DNA of 64,000 bases, taken from Hafnia alvei (GTDB lineage: Bacteria; Pseudomonadota; Gammaproteobacteria; Enterobacterales; Enterobacteriaceae). Shown piece after piece: positions 1-8,618 of this stretch; within the stretch, counting starts at the first letter, position 1, and each line of letters begins with the position of its first letter. The position numbers and the translations under genes were made by a program. Under the pieces are notes generated by a model. The model worked only from the letters and a program-made list of their open reading frames with translations, was not told the origin of the DNA and searched no databases. The stretch covers positions 4,542,012-4,606,011 of the forward strand of contig NZ_CP139992.1 of assembly GCF_034424155.1 (NCBI RefSeq), written 5' to 3'.

Positions 1-684
1 AGAGGAAACGATAGGCGAGAAGTTAAAGGAGAACACCATGATGGCGATACCCAGCCAGACGTTAACCAGAATACCGTCGTGACCCAGCAGAGAGATGCTG
101 CTAGTGCTAACTTGTTCAAATACAGACGCGTTCCAGTAAGGGATCAGCGACAGGGAAATCAGAACCAAGCTGGCGATGAATGGGAACACCAGGAAACTCA
201 TTACCTTCACCATCAAATTCTTTCCGAAGAAGATGATGAAAGCCATGGCCATTAACAGAACCAGAGCAACAAGGCCACGGTTCAACGGCATTAACTGCAG
301 CTGGTTTTCCCAGAATGTCATGAAGGTGTTGGTGATGGTGACACCATAAATCCATAACAGAGGACAAATCGCGAAGAAGTACAGGAAGGTAATAATAACC
401 CCACCTGTTTTACCAAAGTGCTCTTCAACCGTGTCGGTAATGTTGCCAGTGATATTGCTACCAGACAGGCACAGGCGCGCTAATGCGCGGTGACATAAAA
501 AGGCAATTGGGTAGGCCAGCACAAGCATGATCAGGATAGGGATCAAACCGCCAAAGCCTGCACGGATAGGGAAGAACAGAACCCCTGCGCCGATGGCGGT
601 GCCAAATAATCCAAGAGTCCATGTGGTGTCCGATTTCCGCCACATAGTTCCCTGATTCGAATAGGTAACGCTGTCTGTCGTCAT
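1..684 (-). CDS. tdcC: Threonine/serine:H+ symporter TdcC (3' end outside window)
   Basis: Inner-membrane transporter bringing threonine and serine into the cell for anaerobic degradation. The first 228 codons are visible. The start region reads [20 protein letters not shown], which matches TdcC rather than the related SdaC, and is followed by several hydrophobic membrane segments typical of the hydroxy/aromatic amino acid permease family. The ATG at 684 has a GAGG ribosome site about 8 bases upstream. The gene lies 91 bases after tdcB and would normally be co-transcribed with it. The operon's 5' end is interrupted by IS1, so expression is doubtful unless a promoter has been recruited from IS1 or lies inside the operon. 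Confidence 0.95.
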   Translation of the reverse strand, partial: MTTDSVTYSNQGTMWRKSDTTWTLGLFGTAIGAGVLFFPIRAGFGGLIPILIMLVLAYPIAFLCHRALARLCLSGSNITGNITDTVEEHFGKTGGVIITFLYFFAICPLLWIYGVTITNTFMTFWENQLQLMPLNRGLVALVLLMAMAFIIFFGKNLMVKVMSFLVFPFIASLVLISLSLIPYWNASVFEQVSTSSISLLGHDGILVNVWLGIAIMVFSFNFSPIVSS

Positions 685-775
685 ACTGTAATTCCTCACG
701 GATTTGCCCTTTTTTGAGGCTACATCACTGTAACCTCAGCTAGGGTCTATACCCTGTCGGGTGTTTGCATAGTTA

Positions 776-1632
776 TTAGTGAACGTGATTCAGTCCCGTT
801 ATCTCTGATATTCTGGATAAATCAATATTCCCACCGGAAATAAGGCTAACGGTCTTTTTATTTTCGATATAGCCCTTGAGCTTACCGCTTAATATGGCCG
901 CAGATGCCAATGCTCCAGCGCCTTCAGTCACGATCTTGTTTCGTTGGATAAGATCAATCATGCCGCGCTTAATTTCTTCTTCAGTGACTACCACAATGTC
1001 GGTTACCAGCTCTTTGACAATCTCATATGTCAGTTTACCTGGCGTCGACACGTCGCAACCGTCCGCAATTGTACCTGTTGTGCGGTGAGATAAAAATTGT
1101 CCTTCATGGAAAGATTTAGCCATTCCGTGAACGTTGACCGCTTGAACACCTATGATATTGATTGTTGGGTTAATTGATTTTAGTGCGATGGCGATACCGG
1201 AAATTAATCCCCCACCACCGATAGGGACAATAACGTTATCCACGTCATACAGATCTTCAAGGATTTCTAAACCGATAGTCCCCTGACCTGCAATCACTTT
1301 TTCATCGTCGTAAGGAGGAATAAAGATTCTATTTTCCAACTCAATTAATTCATGGGCTTTTGAGATGGTGTCATTAAAGCTATTTCCGTGCAGAATAACT
1401 TCAGCAGAATAATCGGCTGTTGCGGCAACTTTAGAGCTTGGTGCAGTACAAGGCATAACAACTTTGCTGTCAATTCCCAGCATGGCACAAGACAGGGAAA
1501 CGCCCTGCGCGTGGTTACCCGCAGAACAGGCAATCACACCCTGCTCGCGTTCTTCTCTGGATAATGAAGCTAACTTATTAAAAGCACCGCGAATTTTAAA
1601 AGAACCGGTGCGTTGCATATTCTCAAATTTTA
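776..1632 (-). pseudogene. tdcB: Catabolic threonine dehydratase TdcB, 5' end removed by IS1
   Basis: PLP-dependent threonine deaminase (threonine to 2-oxobutyrate and ammonia). The open frame runs from the IS1 border (residues LKFEN) to the natural C terminus. It contains the PLP lysine motif [19 protein letters not shown] and the glycine loop [12 protein letters not shown]. About 50 N-terminal residues of the usual 329 are missing, and the sequence on the far side of IS1 does not encode them. An internal ATG at 1618 would give a 280-residue protein lacking part of the small domain, so I call it broken. Both the operon promoter and tdcA appear lost or separated from the remaining genes. Confidence 0.9.
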
Positions 1633-1687
1633 GGTGATGCTGCCAACTTACTGATTTAGTGTATGATGGTGTTTTTGAGGTGCTCCA

Positions 1688-1963
1688 GTGGCTTCTGTTT
1701 CTATCAGCTGTCCCTCCTGTTCAGCTACTGACGGGGTGGTGCGTAACGGCAAAAGCACCGCCGGACATCAGCGCTATCTCTGCTCTCACTGCCGTAAAAC
1801 ATGGCAACTGCAGTTCACTTACACCGCTTCTCAACCCGGTACGCACCAGAAAATCATTGATATGGCCATGAATGGCGTTGGATGCCGGGCAACTGCCCGC
1901 ATTATGGGCGTTGGCCTCAACACGATTTTACGTCACTTAAAAAACTCAGGCCGCAGTCGGTAA
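1688..1963 (+). CDS. insA: IS1 protein InsA (repressor / N-terminal part of transposase)
   Basis: 91 residues. An N-terminal CPSC...CSHC zinc finger is followed by a helix-turn-helix region. InsA alone binds the IS1 ends and represses transposition. A -1 ribosomal frameshift near its 3' end fuses it to InsB, giving the InsAB' transposase. Sequence and length match the E. coli IS1 protein as known to me. Confidence 0.97.
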
Positions 1964-2385
1964 CCTCGCGCATACAGCCGGGCAGTGACGTCATCGTCTG
2001 CGCGGAAATGGACGAACAGTGGGGCTATGTCGGGGCTAAATCGCGCCAGCGCTGGCTGTTTTACGCGTATGACAGGCTCCGGAAGACGGTTGTTGCGCAC
2101 GTATTCGGTGAACGCACTATGGCGACGCTGGGGCGTCTTATGAGCCTGCTGTCACCCTTTGACGTGGTGATATGGATGACGGATGGCTGGCCGCTGTATG
2201 AATCCCGCCTGAAGGGAAAGCTGTACGTAATCAGCAAGCGATATACGCAGCGAATTGAGCGGCATAACCTGAATCTGAGGCAGCACCTGGCACGGCTGGG
2301 ACGGAAGTCGCTGTCGTTCTCAAAATCGGTGGAGCTGCATGACAAAGTCATCGGGCATTATCTGAACATAAAACACTATCAATAA
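1882..2385 (+). CDS. insB: IS1 transposase frame InsB
   Basis: 167-residue frame overlapping insA, containing the catalytic domain of the IS1 transposase. It is expressed mainly as the InsAB' fusion through frameshifting; the ATG at 1882 is the conventional annotation start. It differs at only a few positions from E. coli InsB (for example MPGNC near the start), so the copy is likely functional. Confidence 0.96.
1939..1945 (+). promoter_or_regulatory. IS1 programmed -1 frameshift site (A6C)
   Basis: Six A residues followed by C lie within the insA/insB overlap, the established slippery site for making InsAB'. The preserved motif supports an active transposase. Confidence 0.9.
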
Positions 2386-2400
2386 GTTGGAGTCATTACC

Positions 2401-2751
2401 CAAATTATGAACAGTATTTCCATTTTAATTATTATATGAAGATTTAAAGAAAAAAATATTTTTGTATTCTTACAAATATAATTTAAGTGATATTAATGGA
2501 TTGTTACTAATGTTGCAGATGCGTAGTTCGACACCCGATTATCAAGATGATAATAGGTAGATTAATTGTTAAGTTTCTAAATAAAGATTTAATTTTCACC
2601 CTTTAATAAATCACTTAGCATATTAATTAGCGATAGATGCCATTCTATCAACAGCTAAGGTTTATTTAATCTGTGATCAAGATCGTTCTCTTTTATTTAT
2701 ATCTGTGTCTATAAATATAAAAGAACTGCCTTTGTTTTTCGGTACCCAAAA
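2401..2751. other. AT-rich intergenic remnant of the tdc control region
   Basis: No credible coding region. The stretch lies where tdcA and the tdc promoter would be expected. One half of a CRP-like site (TGTGATCAAGATCG) occurs around 2672. It does not encode the missing TdcB N terminus in any frame I checked. I see no clear promoter. Confidence 0.5.
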
Positions 2752-3093
2752 ATGCAAATAGTTAATATCACGCTAGATATAATAAGCTCGATCACGGATA
2801 TCCACTTTCCGTTTGAAATCTGCTCATATAACGAGCAAATTTACTTGAAAACAAAATGCAATCAGCGCTATGTCATCGCGCATGCCTATGATTTACCGGC
2901 CAATCTGACATGCCCAGTCTTTGATAATCACTGGGATCTCAAACATGACTATAAATTTGAGGTCAGAACGACCAATGATTTACGAGATGCCTTGCTGATC
3001 GGCAACGTGATGGGATGGTGGTCAGGCAATGAAATCCAGCTACTGCGGCAACTCATTAGCGCAATGGACCATTCACTGGTTATTGTAGATTAG
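2752..3093 (+). CDS. Small protein in the position of TdcR
   Basis: 113 residues, charged and without membrane segments or a recognised domain. It sits upstream of and divergent from the tdc genes, and its size is close to that of E. coli tdcR (about 114 residues), the poorly conserved activator gene located there. The assignment rests on position and size only, because I could not recognise the sequence. The ATG has no strong ribosome site. If it is TdcR, it has lost its operon promoter target or been separated from it by IS1. Confidence 0.55.
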   Translation: MQIVNITLDIISSITDIHFPFEICSYNEQIYLKTKCNQRYVIAHAYDLPANLTCPVFDNHWDLKHDYKFEVRTTNDLRDALLIGNVMGWWSGNEIQLLRQLISAMDHSLVIVD

Positions 3094-3133
3094 ATTTCTT
3101 TATTTTTTATAATGTTAAGTATTATTTTGCTAT

Positions 3134-3733
3134 TTATTCATCAGTGAAACGCCAAAGGAAATCAACGGCTTCCTCTGCATAATCAATCCCAATCCGCTTG
3201 CTCGCGATAATTTTCTCCACCTGCTTTTTATGCGCATCAATCTGTTCACAAATATAAAGCCGATCGCCCAATAGGGGCTCGTAATCAAACGTCCTATCAA
3301 CGGCAAGGGCGCGGCAAAGTTTGCCTGGGCCGTTAGATAAATTTTTTACCTGTGGTTTTGTTAGCTCAGCTAAAGGCTTGGCATAGCGGTTTCGCGCAGC
3401 CAACTCAATACCTTGGACAATTTCGATACCCCGAACTAAAACCGCCGTTGCATCGTCAGCCTGCCCCGTGACTACGTTAAGGCAGTTATGCATGCCGTAG
3501 ATAAAGTAAACGTGAGCTATGCCGCCAGCCTGAAAGAGCGGCTCATTTCTGATAGTTCGCTTGCCCCCATAGGCGTGGCTCGCTTTATCTATCGCGCTGT
3601 CATAGGCTTCCACTTCATTTATCCGCCCAATAATCTGCCCTTCTTCCTGCTCACGGACCAAATAACAGCCGATCAGCTGTTGGGCTACCGCAAGAGGAGC
3701 TTGAGAGTAAAAATCCAGCCCTAGCTTCTTCAT
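3134..3733 (-). CDS. Putative 3-methyladenine DNA glycosylase (AAG/MPG family)
   Basis: 199-residue base-excision repair enzyme predicted to remove alkylated purines. Family landmarks are present: NEVEAYDS with the likely catalytic Glu42, then RTIRNEPLF, the YFIYGMHNCLN segment (about 76-86) that inserts into DNA in the human enzyme, and SNGPGKLCRAL near residue 135. The length is right for bacterial members. An AGAGGGG ribosome site precedes the ATG at 3733. The gene is monocistronic. It is unrelated in fold to E. coli Tag and AlkA, so it is an accessory route for the same repair. Confidence 0.88.
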   Translation of the reverse strand: MKKLGLDFYSQAPLAVAQQLIGCYLVREQEEGQIIGRINEVEAYDSAIDKASHAYGGKRTIRNEPLFQAGGIAHVYFIYGMHNCLNVVTGQADDATAVLVRGIEIVQGIELAARNRYAKPLAELTKPQVKNLSNGPGKLCRALAVDRTFDYEPLLGDRLYICEQIDAHKKQVEKIIASKRIGIDYAEEAVDFLWRFTDE

Positions 3734-3768
3734 ATTCCCCTCTATTTCTTAGAAAAATAATCCAAGCA

Positions 3769-4659
3769 TTATCTTAACAACAGCGCGTCTTTACGCGGTG
3801 ATAAACCAAACATGTGCGAATATTCACGGCTGAACTGATTGGGGCTGTTATAACCCACTTGAAAAGCAATGGCCTCAGCGGTGCCTTTGCGTGACAAAAG
3901 CAGTTGGCGAGCCTCCAGCAAACGCAGTTGCTTTTGATACTCTAAGGGGCTCATCCCAATTAACTCTTTAAATTTACGGTGAAAAGCAGAGCGGCTAAGG
4001 TTTGCCGCTTTCGCCAGAGACTCAAGACTCAACGGCTCTTTGTACTTCTCTCTGAGCAAATCTAGCGCCCCTGCGACTCCCATTGAGTGAGTATCACGCG
4101 TAACAATGCGTGCAACATCAGCACCGTTAGGTCCCGTGAGTAGCCAATAGCATAGCTCCTGCATAAATCCAGCATAAAGAACGGGGATCGCTTCAGGACT
4201 ATCAAGCAACCTTAGGCCACGTAACAAACAGCGAGAAAGTTGGGCATCGATATCTATCACAAATGCCGCATGCGGAGCAGTCTTTTGCTGTGGAAATCGA
4301 TGCGAGAGCTGCATAAAAACATCGCGTACCACGGCTATATCGAATTCAATAATGACGCCTAAATAAGGCCGCAACGCATCTGCTTTCAGTATTCGGCTAA
4401 CACCTGGCATTGCCGTTGTCACAATCAATGCCTGACCGGCCGCGTAATCAAAAGGAATCTCGCCAAAAACCGTGCGCTTAACGCCTTGCAGTACCAAACA
4501 CAGCGCAGGCCGATGCAAAATGTGGCGAGGATATCGCCCATTACTCGCTCGAACCAACGTCACGCCGGGCAATAACGTTAAAAACGGGGTTTGTTCATGG
4601 CTTGAAAATGTATGCTTTGCTAGCAGAGATAGCAGCTCTTCGTTCATATTCGGGTTCAT
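3769..4659 (-). CDS. AraC-family transcriptional regulator
   Basis: About 296 residues. The N-terminal half resembles the AraC_N effector domain (PALCLVLQGVKR, then YAAGQALIV). The C-terminal third holds two helix-turn-helix motifs (LESLAKAANLSRSAFHRKFK and IAFQVGYNSPNQFSREY). The frame is open further upstream, but I chose MNPNMNEELL at 4659 because earlier starts would run into the promoter shared with the divergent SDR gene; ATG 4647 is also possible. It probably controls the adjacent oxidoreductase, an arrangement common for this family. Confidence 0.85.
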   Translation of the reverse strand: MNPNMNEELLSLLAKHTFSSHEQTPFLTLLPGVTLVRASNGRYPRHILHRPALCLVLQGVKRTVFGEIPFDYAAGQALIVTTAMPGVSRILKADALRPYLGVIIEFDIAVVRDVFMQLSHRFPQQKTAPHAAFVIDIDAQLSRCLLRGLRLLDSPEAIPVLYAGFMQELCYWLLTGPNGADVARIVTRDTHSMGVAGALDLLREKYKEPLSLESLAKAANLSRSAFHRKFKELIGMSPLEYQKQLRLLEARQLLLSRKGTAEAIAFQVGYNSPNQFSREYSHMFGLSPRKDALLLR

Positions 4660-4760
4660 TACGAAAAAGACGATCTGGCAATAATACGCGCATAACAAGC
4701 ACGCCACTATCTCCTTCTGCGCCTATCATTAACTTATCAAACCAACGAGGCGTTTTTATC

Positions 4761-5522
4761 ATGAATCAGAATATCAAAGTTGCAGTTATCACCGGTGGAA
4801 GCCGAGGCCTTGGCCGCAGTACCGTCATCAATCTCGCCCAACGCGGCATTCATTCAATCTTTACGTATAAATCAGGCCAGCAAGAAGCGGCTGAAGTGGT
4901 GAAAGAAGCAGAGAAAGCGGGGGCAAAAGCCATCGCCCTGTATCTTGATACGGCTAACATCGCCGGATTTGATGATTTTGCTGCACAAGTGCAAGAAGCT
5001 CTGCGAGAACTCAATACTGATAAGTTTAATTATCTCGTTAATAACGCAGGTATTTCCAACCACACGCCATTTATGCAAGTGACTGAAGAAGAATTAGATT
5101 TACAATTTCAGGTGAACTTCAAAGGCGTATTTTTCCTCACCCAGAAACTGTTGCCACTGATGAAAGACGGTGGCCAAATCGTCAATATTTCTTCTGGTGT
5201 GACTCGCTTTGTGAACCCAAATAGCGTGGCCTACGCCACCGTTAAAGGCGCCGTTGAGGTTTTCACTCGTTATCTAGCTCACGATCTCGGTAAGCGCAAT
5301 ATTTCGGTGAATAGTGTCGCGCCAGGCGCCATTCAAACCGATTTTAGCGGCGGCGTCGTTCGCGATAATCCAGAAATAAACCAAGTCGTTTCAAACATGA
5401 CTGCGCTTGGCAGACCAGGCTTGCCAGACGATATTGGTAAAATGCTAGCTTCATTCCTCTCTGACGATAATCATTGGATCAATGCACAACGCATTGAAGT
5501 TTCAGGTGGAATGCGGCTGTAA
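4761..5522 (+). CDS. SDR-family NAD(P)-dependent oxidoreductase
   Basis: 253-residue classical short-chain dehydrogenase. The cofactor motif TGGSRGLG is at 11-18, NNAG at 94-97, the catalytic Ser near 144, and Tyr158 with Lys162 in YATVKG. The C terminus HWINAQRIEVSGGM is typical. The substrate cannot be told from sequence. The start at 4761 follows an ACGAGG ribosome site; an upstream in-frame start at 4602 would overlap the divergent regulator and is rejected. It is probably under control of the divergent AraC-type regulator. Confidence 0.9.
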   Translation: MNQNIKVAVITGGSRGLGRSTVINLAQRGIHSIFTYKSGQQEAAEVVKEAEKAGAKAIALYLDTANIAGFDDFAAQVQEALRELNTDKFNYLVNNAGISNHTPFMQVTEEELDLQFQVNFKGVFFLTQKLLPLMKDGGQIVNISSGVTRFVNPNSVAYATVKGAVEVFTRYLAHDLGKRNISVNSVAPGAIQTDFSGGVVRDNPEINQVVSNMTALGRPGLPDDIGKMLASFLSDDNHWINAQRIEVSGGMRL

Positions 5523-5534
5523 AAATCGGGCCCC

Positions 5535-5574
5535 TAGGGCTAAGCGAATAGAAATATCGAGCTTGGCCCTATTT
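5535..5574 (+). terminator. Rho-independent terminator after the SDR gene
   Basis: A 10-bp stem (AGGGCTAAGC with GCTTGGCCCT, one G-U pair) is followed by ATTTAAT, just after the stop codon. Confidence 0.7.
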
Positions 5575-5664
5575 AATAACTTCTAATATAAGCAATTTTC
5601 TTTTTTAAACGGCCTAATACCGAAATATAAAAACACGGCTGACAAATCATTTTCCTACCCACTC

Positions 5665-5691
5665 TCTATTTTTCCTCATCTTTGCCGATAA
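5665..5691 (+). promoter_or_regulatory. Candidate sigma-28 (FliA) promoter of cheV
   Basis: GCCGATAA at 5684-5691 is an exact match to the flagellar sigma-28 -10 element. Eleven bases upstream, TCTATTTT matches 5 of 8 positions of the -35 consensus TAAAGTTT. It lies about 79 bases before the cheV start. Confidence 0.65.
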
Positions 5692-5769
5692 CCTTTATAA
5701 CGCATTCACTTCGTGTTGTGGCCAGCATTGTTTATTCCCAACACCTGCCGATTAACAATTGAGGTTTAG

Positions 5770-6738
5770 ATGGATAGTTTTCAGAAAGATATCGATGAAA
5801 GGGCTAACCTAGCCTTATCCAACAAGTTCGAGCTGTTACTGTTTCGGTTAGGAGCAAGCCAACACGACAGCAAATCAGAGCTTTACGGGATCAACGTTTT
5901 CAAGCTGCGCGAAATTGTGCCCATGCAAAAAATCAATCGCGCGGCGGGTATGGTTTCGCCACTATTGGGGGTGGTGAATATCCGCGATCAGATTATGCCG
6001 GTTATCGACCTTCCGGCTGCGCTTGGCTGTACGCCTCAAACGGGTCTCAATCTACTTCTGATCACCGAGTATGCGCGTAGCACGCAGGCTTTTGCCGTTG
6101 AGGCCGTCGATAATATTATTCGCCTAGATTGGAGCCAAGTTCATACAGCTGAAGCCGGTGTCAGCAGCCGTAATATCACCAGCATTGCCAGTATGGAAGA
6201 TGAAAATGGCAATAAAGATCTGGCGCTGGTGCTCGATGTTGAGCAAATTCTTTACGACATTATCCCCTCTGGCCGTAACGTCGATGTGGCAGCGATTAAA
6301 GAGAAAAGTTTTGCCTTGAAACCCGGTGCCATTGCGATTGTGGCTGAAGATTCGAAGGTCGCCCGTTCGATGCTGGAGCAAGGTCTAAAAGGCATGGGAA
6401 TTCCTACGCAGATGCATACCACCGGCCTAGAAGCTTGGGAGAATATTCAGTCTATTGCCGCCGAAGCCAAAGCCGCAGGCCAATCAATAACCGATCGAAT
6501 TGGATTGGTATTAACCGATATCGAAATGCCTGAAATGGATGGTTTCACCCTAACGCGGAATATTAAGAACGAAGCCACGCTGAAACAGATCCCCGTGGTT
6601 ATCCACTCATCGCTATCAGGCAGCGCAAACGAAGACCATGTACGTAAAGTTGGGGCTAATGGCTACGTTGCAAAATTCGACGTTGCCGAGCTTTCAGAAG
6701 TGATCCACAAAGCATTGGCTGATGTTGCGGGGAGTTAA
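5770..6738 (+). CDS. cheV: Chemotaxis coupling protein CheV
   Basis: 322 residues in two domains: an N-terminal CheW-like domain (about 18-165, with LYGINVFKLREIVP and GVVNIRDQIMPVIDL) and a C-terminal response-regulator receiver domain (about 185-320) with phosphoacceptor Asp250 in LTDIEMPEMDG. CheV couples chemoreceptors to CheA and is thought to tune or buffer signalling. It is a lone gene with a GAGG ribosome site and a sigma-28-like promoter, so it is probably co-expressed with a flagellar regulon encoded elsewhere. It occurs in Salmonella but not in E. coli K-12. Confidence 0.95.
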   Translation: MDSFQKDIDERANLALSNKFELLLFRLGASQHDSKSELYGINVFKLREIVPMQKINRAAGMVSPLLGVVNIRDQIMPVIDLPAALGCTPQTGLNLLLITEYARSTQAFAVEAVDNIIRLDWSQVHTAEAGVSSRNITSIASMEDENGNKDLALVLDVEQILYDIIPSGRNVDVAAIKEKSFALKPGAIAIVAEDSKVARSMLEQGLKGMGIPTQMHTTGLEAWENIQSIAAEAKAAGQSITDRIGLVLTDIEMPEMDGFTLTRNIKNEATLKQIPVVIHSSLSGSANEDHVRKVGANGYVAKFDVAELSEVIHKALADVAGS

Positions 6739-6760
6739 TCAGCTTGCAGCCAAACTCAAC

Positions 6761-6787
6761 ATGGGCAGCGCGGTTCGTGCCGCCCAT
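6761..6787. terminator. Hairpin between cheV and the convergent 65-residue gene
   Basis: A 12-bp stem with one mismatch (ATGGGCAGCGCG with CGTGCCGCCCAT) and a GTT loop lies between the convergent genes and can serve both as a terminator. Confidence 0.65.
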
Positions 6788-6800
6788 AAATAAATCTTAA

Positions 6801-6998
6801 CTAGATCTTCAAGGCTTTCTGGATAGCATCGGCTAGAGATTCGATGTGTTTCTCTGCCGCTTGGAGTTGGTGGCTAACGCTGTTTCCATCATTGCTATCC
6901 GCCAAAGTGACTTTAATCAGCTCAAGCGCTGCGTTAACTGCGATAGTGCGCTGTTTCTGCTCACTTGAAACATGATCTGGGAAATAATTCTCTAACAT
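6801..6998 (-). CDS. Small hypothetical protein (65 aa)
   Basis: A soluble, helix-rich protein of 65 residues beginning MLENYFPDHV, with no signal peptide and no domain I recognise. An AAGGA ribosome site lies about 6 bases before the ATG, and the gene follows the DUF1622 gene by 42 bases on the same strand, so the two may be co-transcribed. Confidence 0.7.
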   Translation of the reverse strand: MLENYFPDHVSSEQKQRTIAVNAALELIKVTLADSNDGNSVSHQLQAAEKHIESLADAIQKALKI

Positions 6999-7040
6999 AA
7001 ACCGTCCTTATTTATTATCCAATAAATCATTAAATTCCTT

Positions 7041-7370
7041 TCACTTATTTTCTGCCGTTAGCTCTCTCGACAAAAAATAGTTCAAGAAGGTACGAATAAC
7101 CGCAATAATCGCTAACTTCAGTAATTCATCAAGGCTCGGATTTATTGTCGTCGCCAAAATATCTGCTGCTAATTGAAACTCTAACGCCAAGGCTAACCAG
7201 CTACCAAAACGCGTTCTCATAATGTGGAAAATTGACTGGTTATTAAAATTAGGAATAACCGTCCACAGCGTTCTCACAAGCCCAATAAATACACATAAAA
7301 CAGAGATAAGCTCTAAAAATGTCTGCAAGGTTTCAGACAAATAAATGATAATCTCTTTTATATGCTCCAT
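7041..7370 (-). CDS. DUF1622 inner-membrane protein
   Basis: 109 residues with three predicted membrane segments (about 15-33, 58-75 and 83-101). The family core is visible in FGSWLALALEFQLAADILAT and AIIAVIRTFLNYFL. The function of DUF1622 is unknown. It starts 11 bases after the choloylglycine-hydrolase-like gene and probably shares its transcript. Confidence 0.85.
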   Translation of the reverse strand: MEHIKEIIIYLSETLQTFLELISVLCVFIGLVRTLWTVIPNFNNQSIFHIMRTRFGSWLALALEFQLAADILATTINPSLDELLKLAIIAVIRTFLNYFLSRELTAENK

Positions 7371-7381
7371 TATTTTTAACC

Positions 7382-8452
7382 TTAATCCACAACGGCTGCT
7401 AAAAATTCAAAGGGTTTGGCTGGCTCAAAAGCGTGGGAAACTTCACCATTAAAATCAGCCATTTGGTTTACACCCAACGATAGTTTTCGCACCGGAGACT
7501 CAGCAGAAAGATCGGCCTGTTTTAAATCAACCCAAAACGTACTCATCCCAACGGCTGATTCAAAATAGTAGAGCTTATTTTTTTGATCGGAAATGGTACG
7601 CCAGCGGGTTGAGGAAATATTAGGCTCTGCCTGTGAGGTGATACCAAAGGGCACCGACACTGAACGCATAACGCTCACTACACTCGCAAGGGCAAGACGT
7701 GCTTCGTGATACTTAGGAATTGCATTAATGTAATATTTGGCACGAACGAAGCGATCTGCCGCACGATTGGTGCCAGGCAGCATAATATTACCGCCAATCC
7801 CTTCCCAATATTTATCAATGGCCAGTTGCTGATCGTAGGTTGGTGAGTTGGTTAAAACTTGATATTCGGGGCTATGGTGGATAACCAGTTTTCCATCGAT
7901 ATATTCAAAAATAGCACTATCACCGCTGGCATCAGACAACGCTAAATGAATGGTCGCCAAGCGCGGTTGGCCGGGAACATCACCCGTAACCACCACAAAT
8001 GGCTCAGACTGTAATTCTTTCACCGCTTCATCCACCGTGGCGAAATTATCCAACGCATACTGAGCCCATGCGGCCAGCGAAAGGCTCGGCTTATCTTTAG
8101 AAGGTTTAGGATACTGCGACTCTGCCAGCCACAGCATATTGGCGACCAATCCTTTTTCATTCATTCCATCGGTCGTAGCAATGTTGTAGGCCGCCGTCGT
8201 TACGCTGCCATACTTTGACACCCATTCCACAGAATGAGCGCCAGCATTGCCGTTACGCGCCATTCCACGCGGAAAGATCCACAGATCGGAATGCAAATCT
8301 TCTTTCCAATCCATTGTGCGGCCAGTCATCACTAGCTTATCTTCACCCTGATATACCGCACGAGTGCATGCTAAAGCGAGCTGGGGGGAAAATAACATCC
8401 CAACCGAACAAATGAGCAATGACGCTGCTGAAAGCAAAATATTTAAATGCAT
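7382..8452 (-). CDS. Exported choloylglycine hydrolase / penicillin V acylase family protein
   Basis: 356-residue Ntn-hydrolase predicted to cleave linear amide bonds. A signal peptide ends at LALA, and cleavage before Cys29 (CTRAVYQG) would expose the N-terminal nucleophile Cys of this family, so the mature enzyme should be periplasmic. The motif GRTMDW follows, as in bile-salt hydrolases and penicillin V acylases. Gram-negative members of this cluster often act on penicillin V or acyl-homoserine lactones rather than bile salts; the substrate here is not certain. It is first in a likely operon with the DUF1622 and 65-residue genes. Confidence 0.9.
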   Translation of the reverse strand: MHLNILLSAASLLICSVGMLFSPQLALACTRAVYQGEDKLVMTGRTMDWKEDLHSDLWIFPRGMARNGNAGAHSVEWVSKYGSVTTAAYNIATTDGMNEKGLVANMLWLAESQYPKPSKDKPSLSLAAWAQYALDNFATVDEAVKELQSEPFVVVTGDVPGQPRLATIHLALSDASGDSAIFEYIDGKLVIHHSPEYQVLTNSPTYDQQLAIDKYWEGIGGNIMLPGTNRAADRFVRAKYYINAIPKYHEARLALASVVSVMRSVSVPFGITSQAEPNISSTRWRTISDQKNKLYYFESAVGMSTFWVDLKQADLSAESPVRKLSLGVNQMADFNGEVSHAFEPAKPFEFLAAVVD

Positions 8453-8618
8453 TGGCTATCACCTGGTTATTTTTTACCAGTGTAAGTAGTGATGGATAAT
8501 TAAGCAAAAGATGCCCTGCATAAAACGTATTTTGTTTGGATAGTATTTATATTTCAGGAATGGAGATGAGAGAGCGGGAAATAGCTTCCCGCCTACGGAT
8601 GTAATAGAGAGTAAATGA

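Larger units (their letters stand above)
1633..2400 (+). mobile_element. IS1, complete 768-bp copy
   Basis: The element starts with GGTGATGCTGCC and ends with GGAGTCATTACC, the known IS1 termini, and is exactly 768 bp long. Both reading frames are intact and almost identical to those of E. coli IS1, suggesting a recent arrival. The flanking nonamers (CAAATTTTA and CAAATTATG) agree at 7 of 9 positions but are not the perfect duplication expected from a simple insertion. Together with the lost tdcB start this points to a deletion next to the element. Confidence 0.98.

Noticed and set aside
1624..2409. Simple IS1 insertion with 9-bp target duplication
   Set aside because: Flanking nonamers match at 7 of 9 positions only, and the downstream flank does not continue tdcB.
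4602..4760. N-terminal extension of the SDR gene
   Set aside because: It overlaps the divergent regulator gene, has no ribosome site, and the Rossmann motif begins correctly with the later ATG at 4761.
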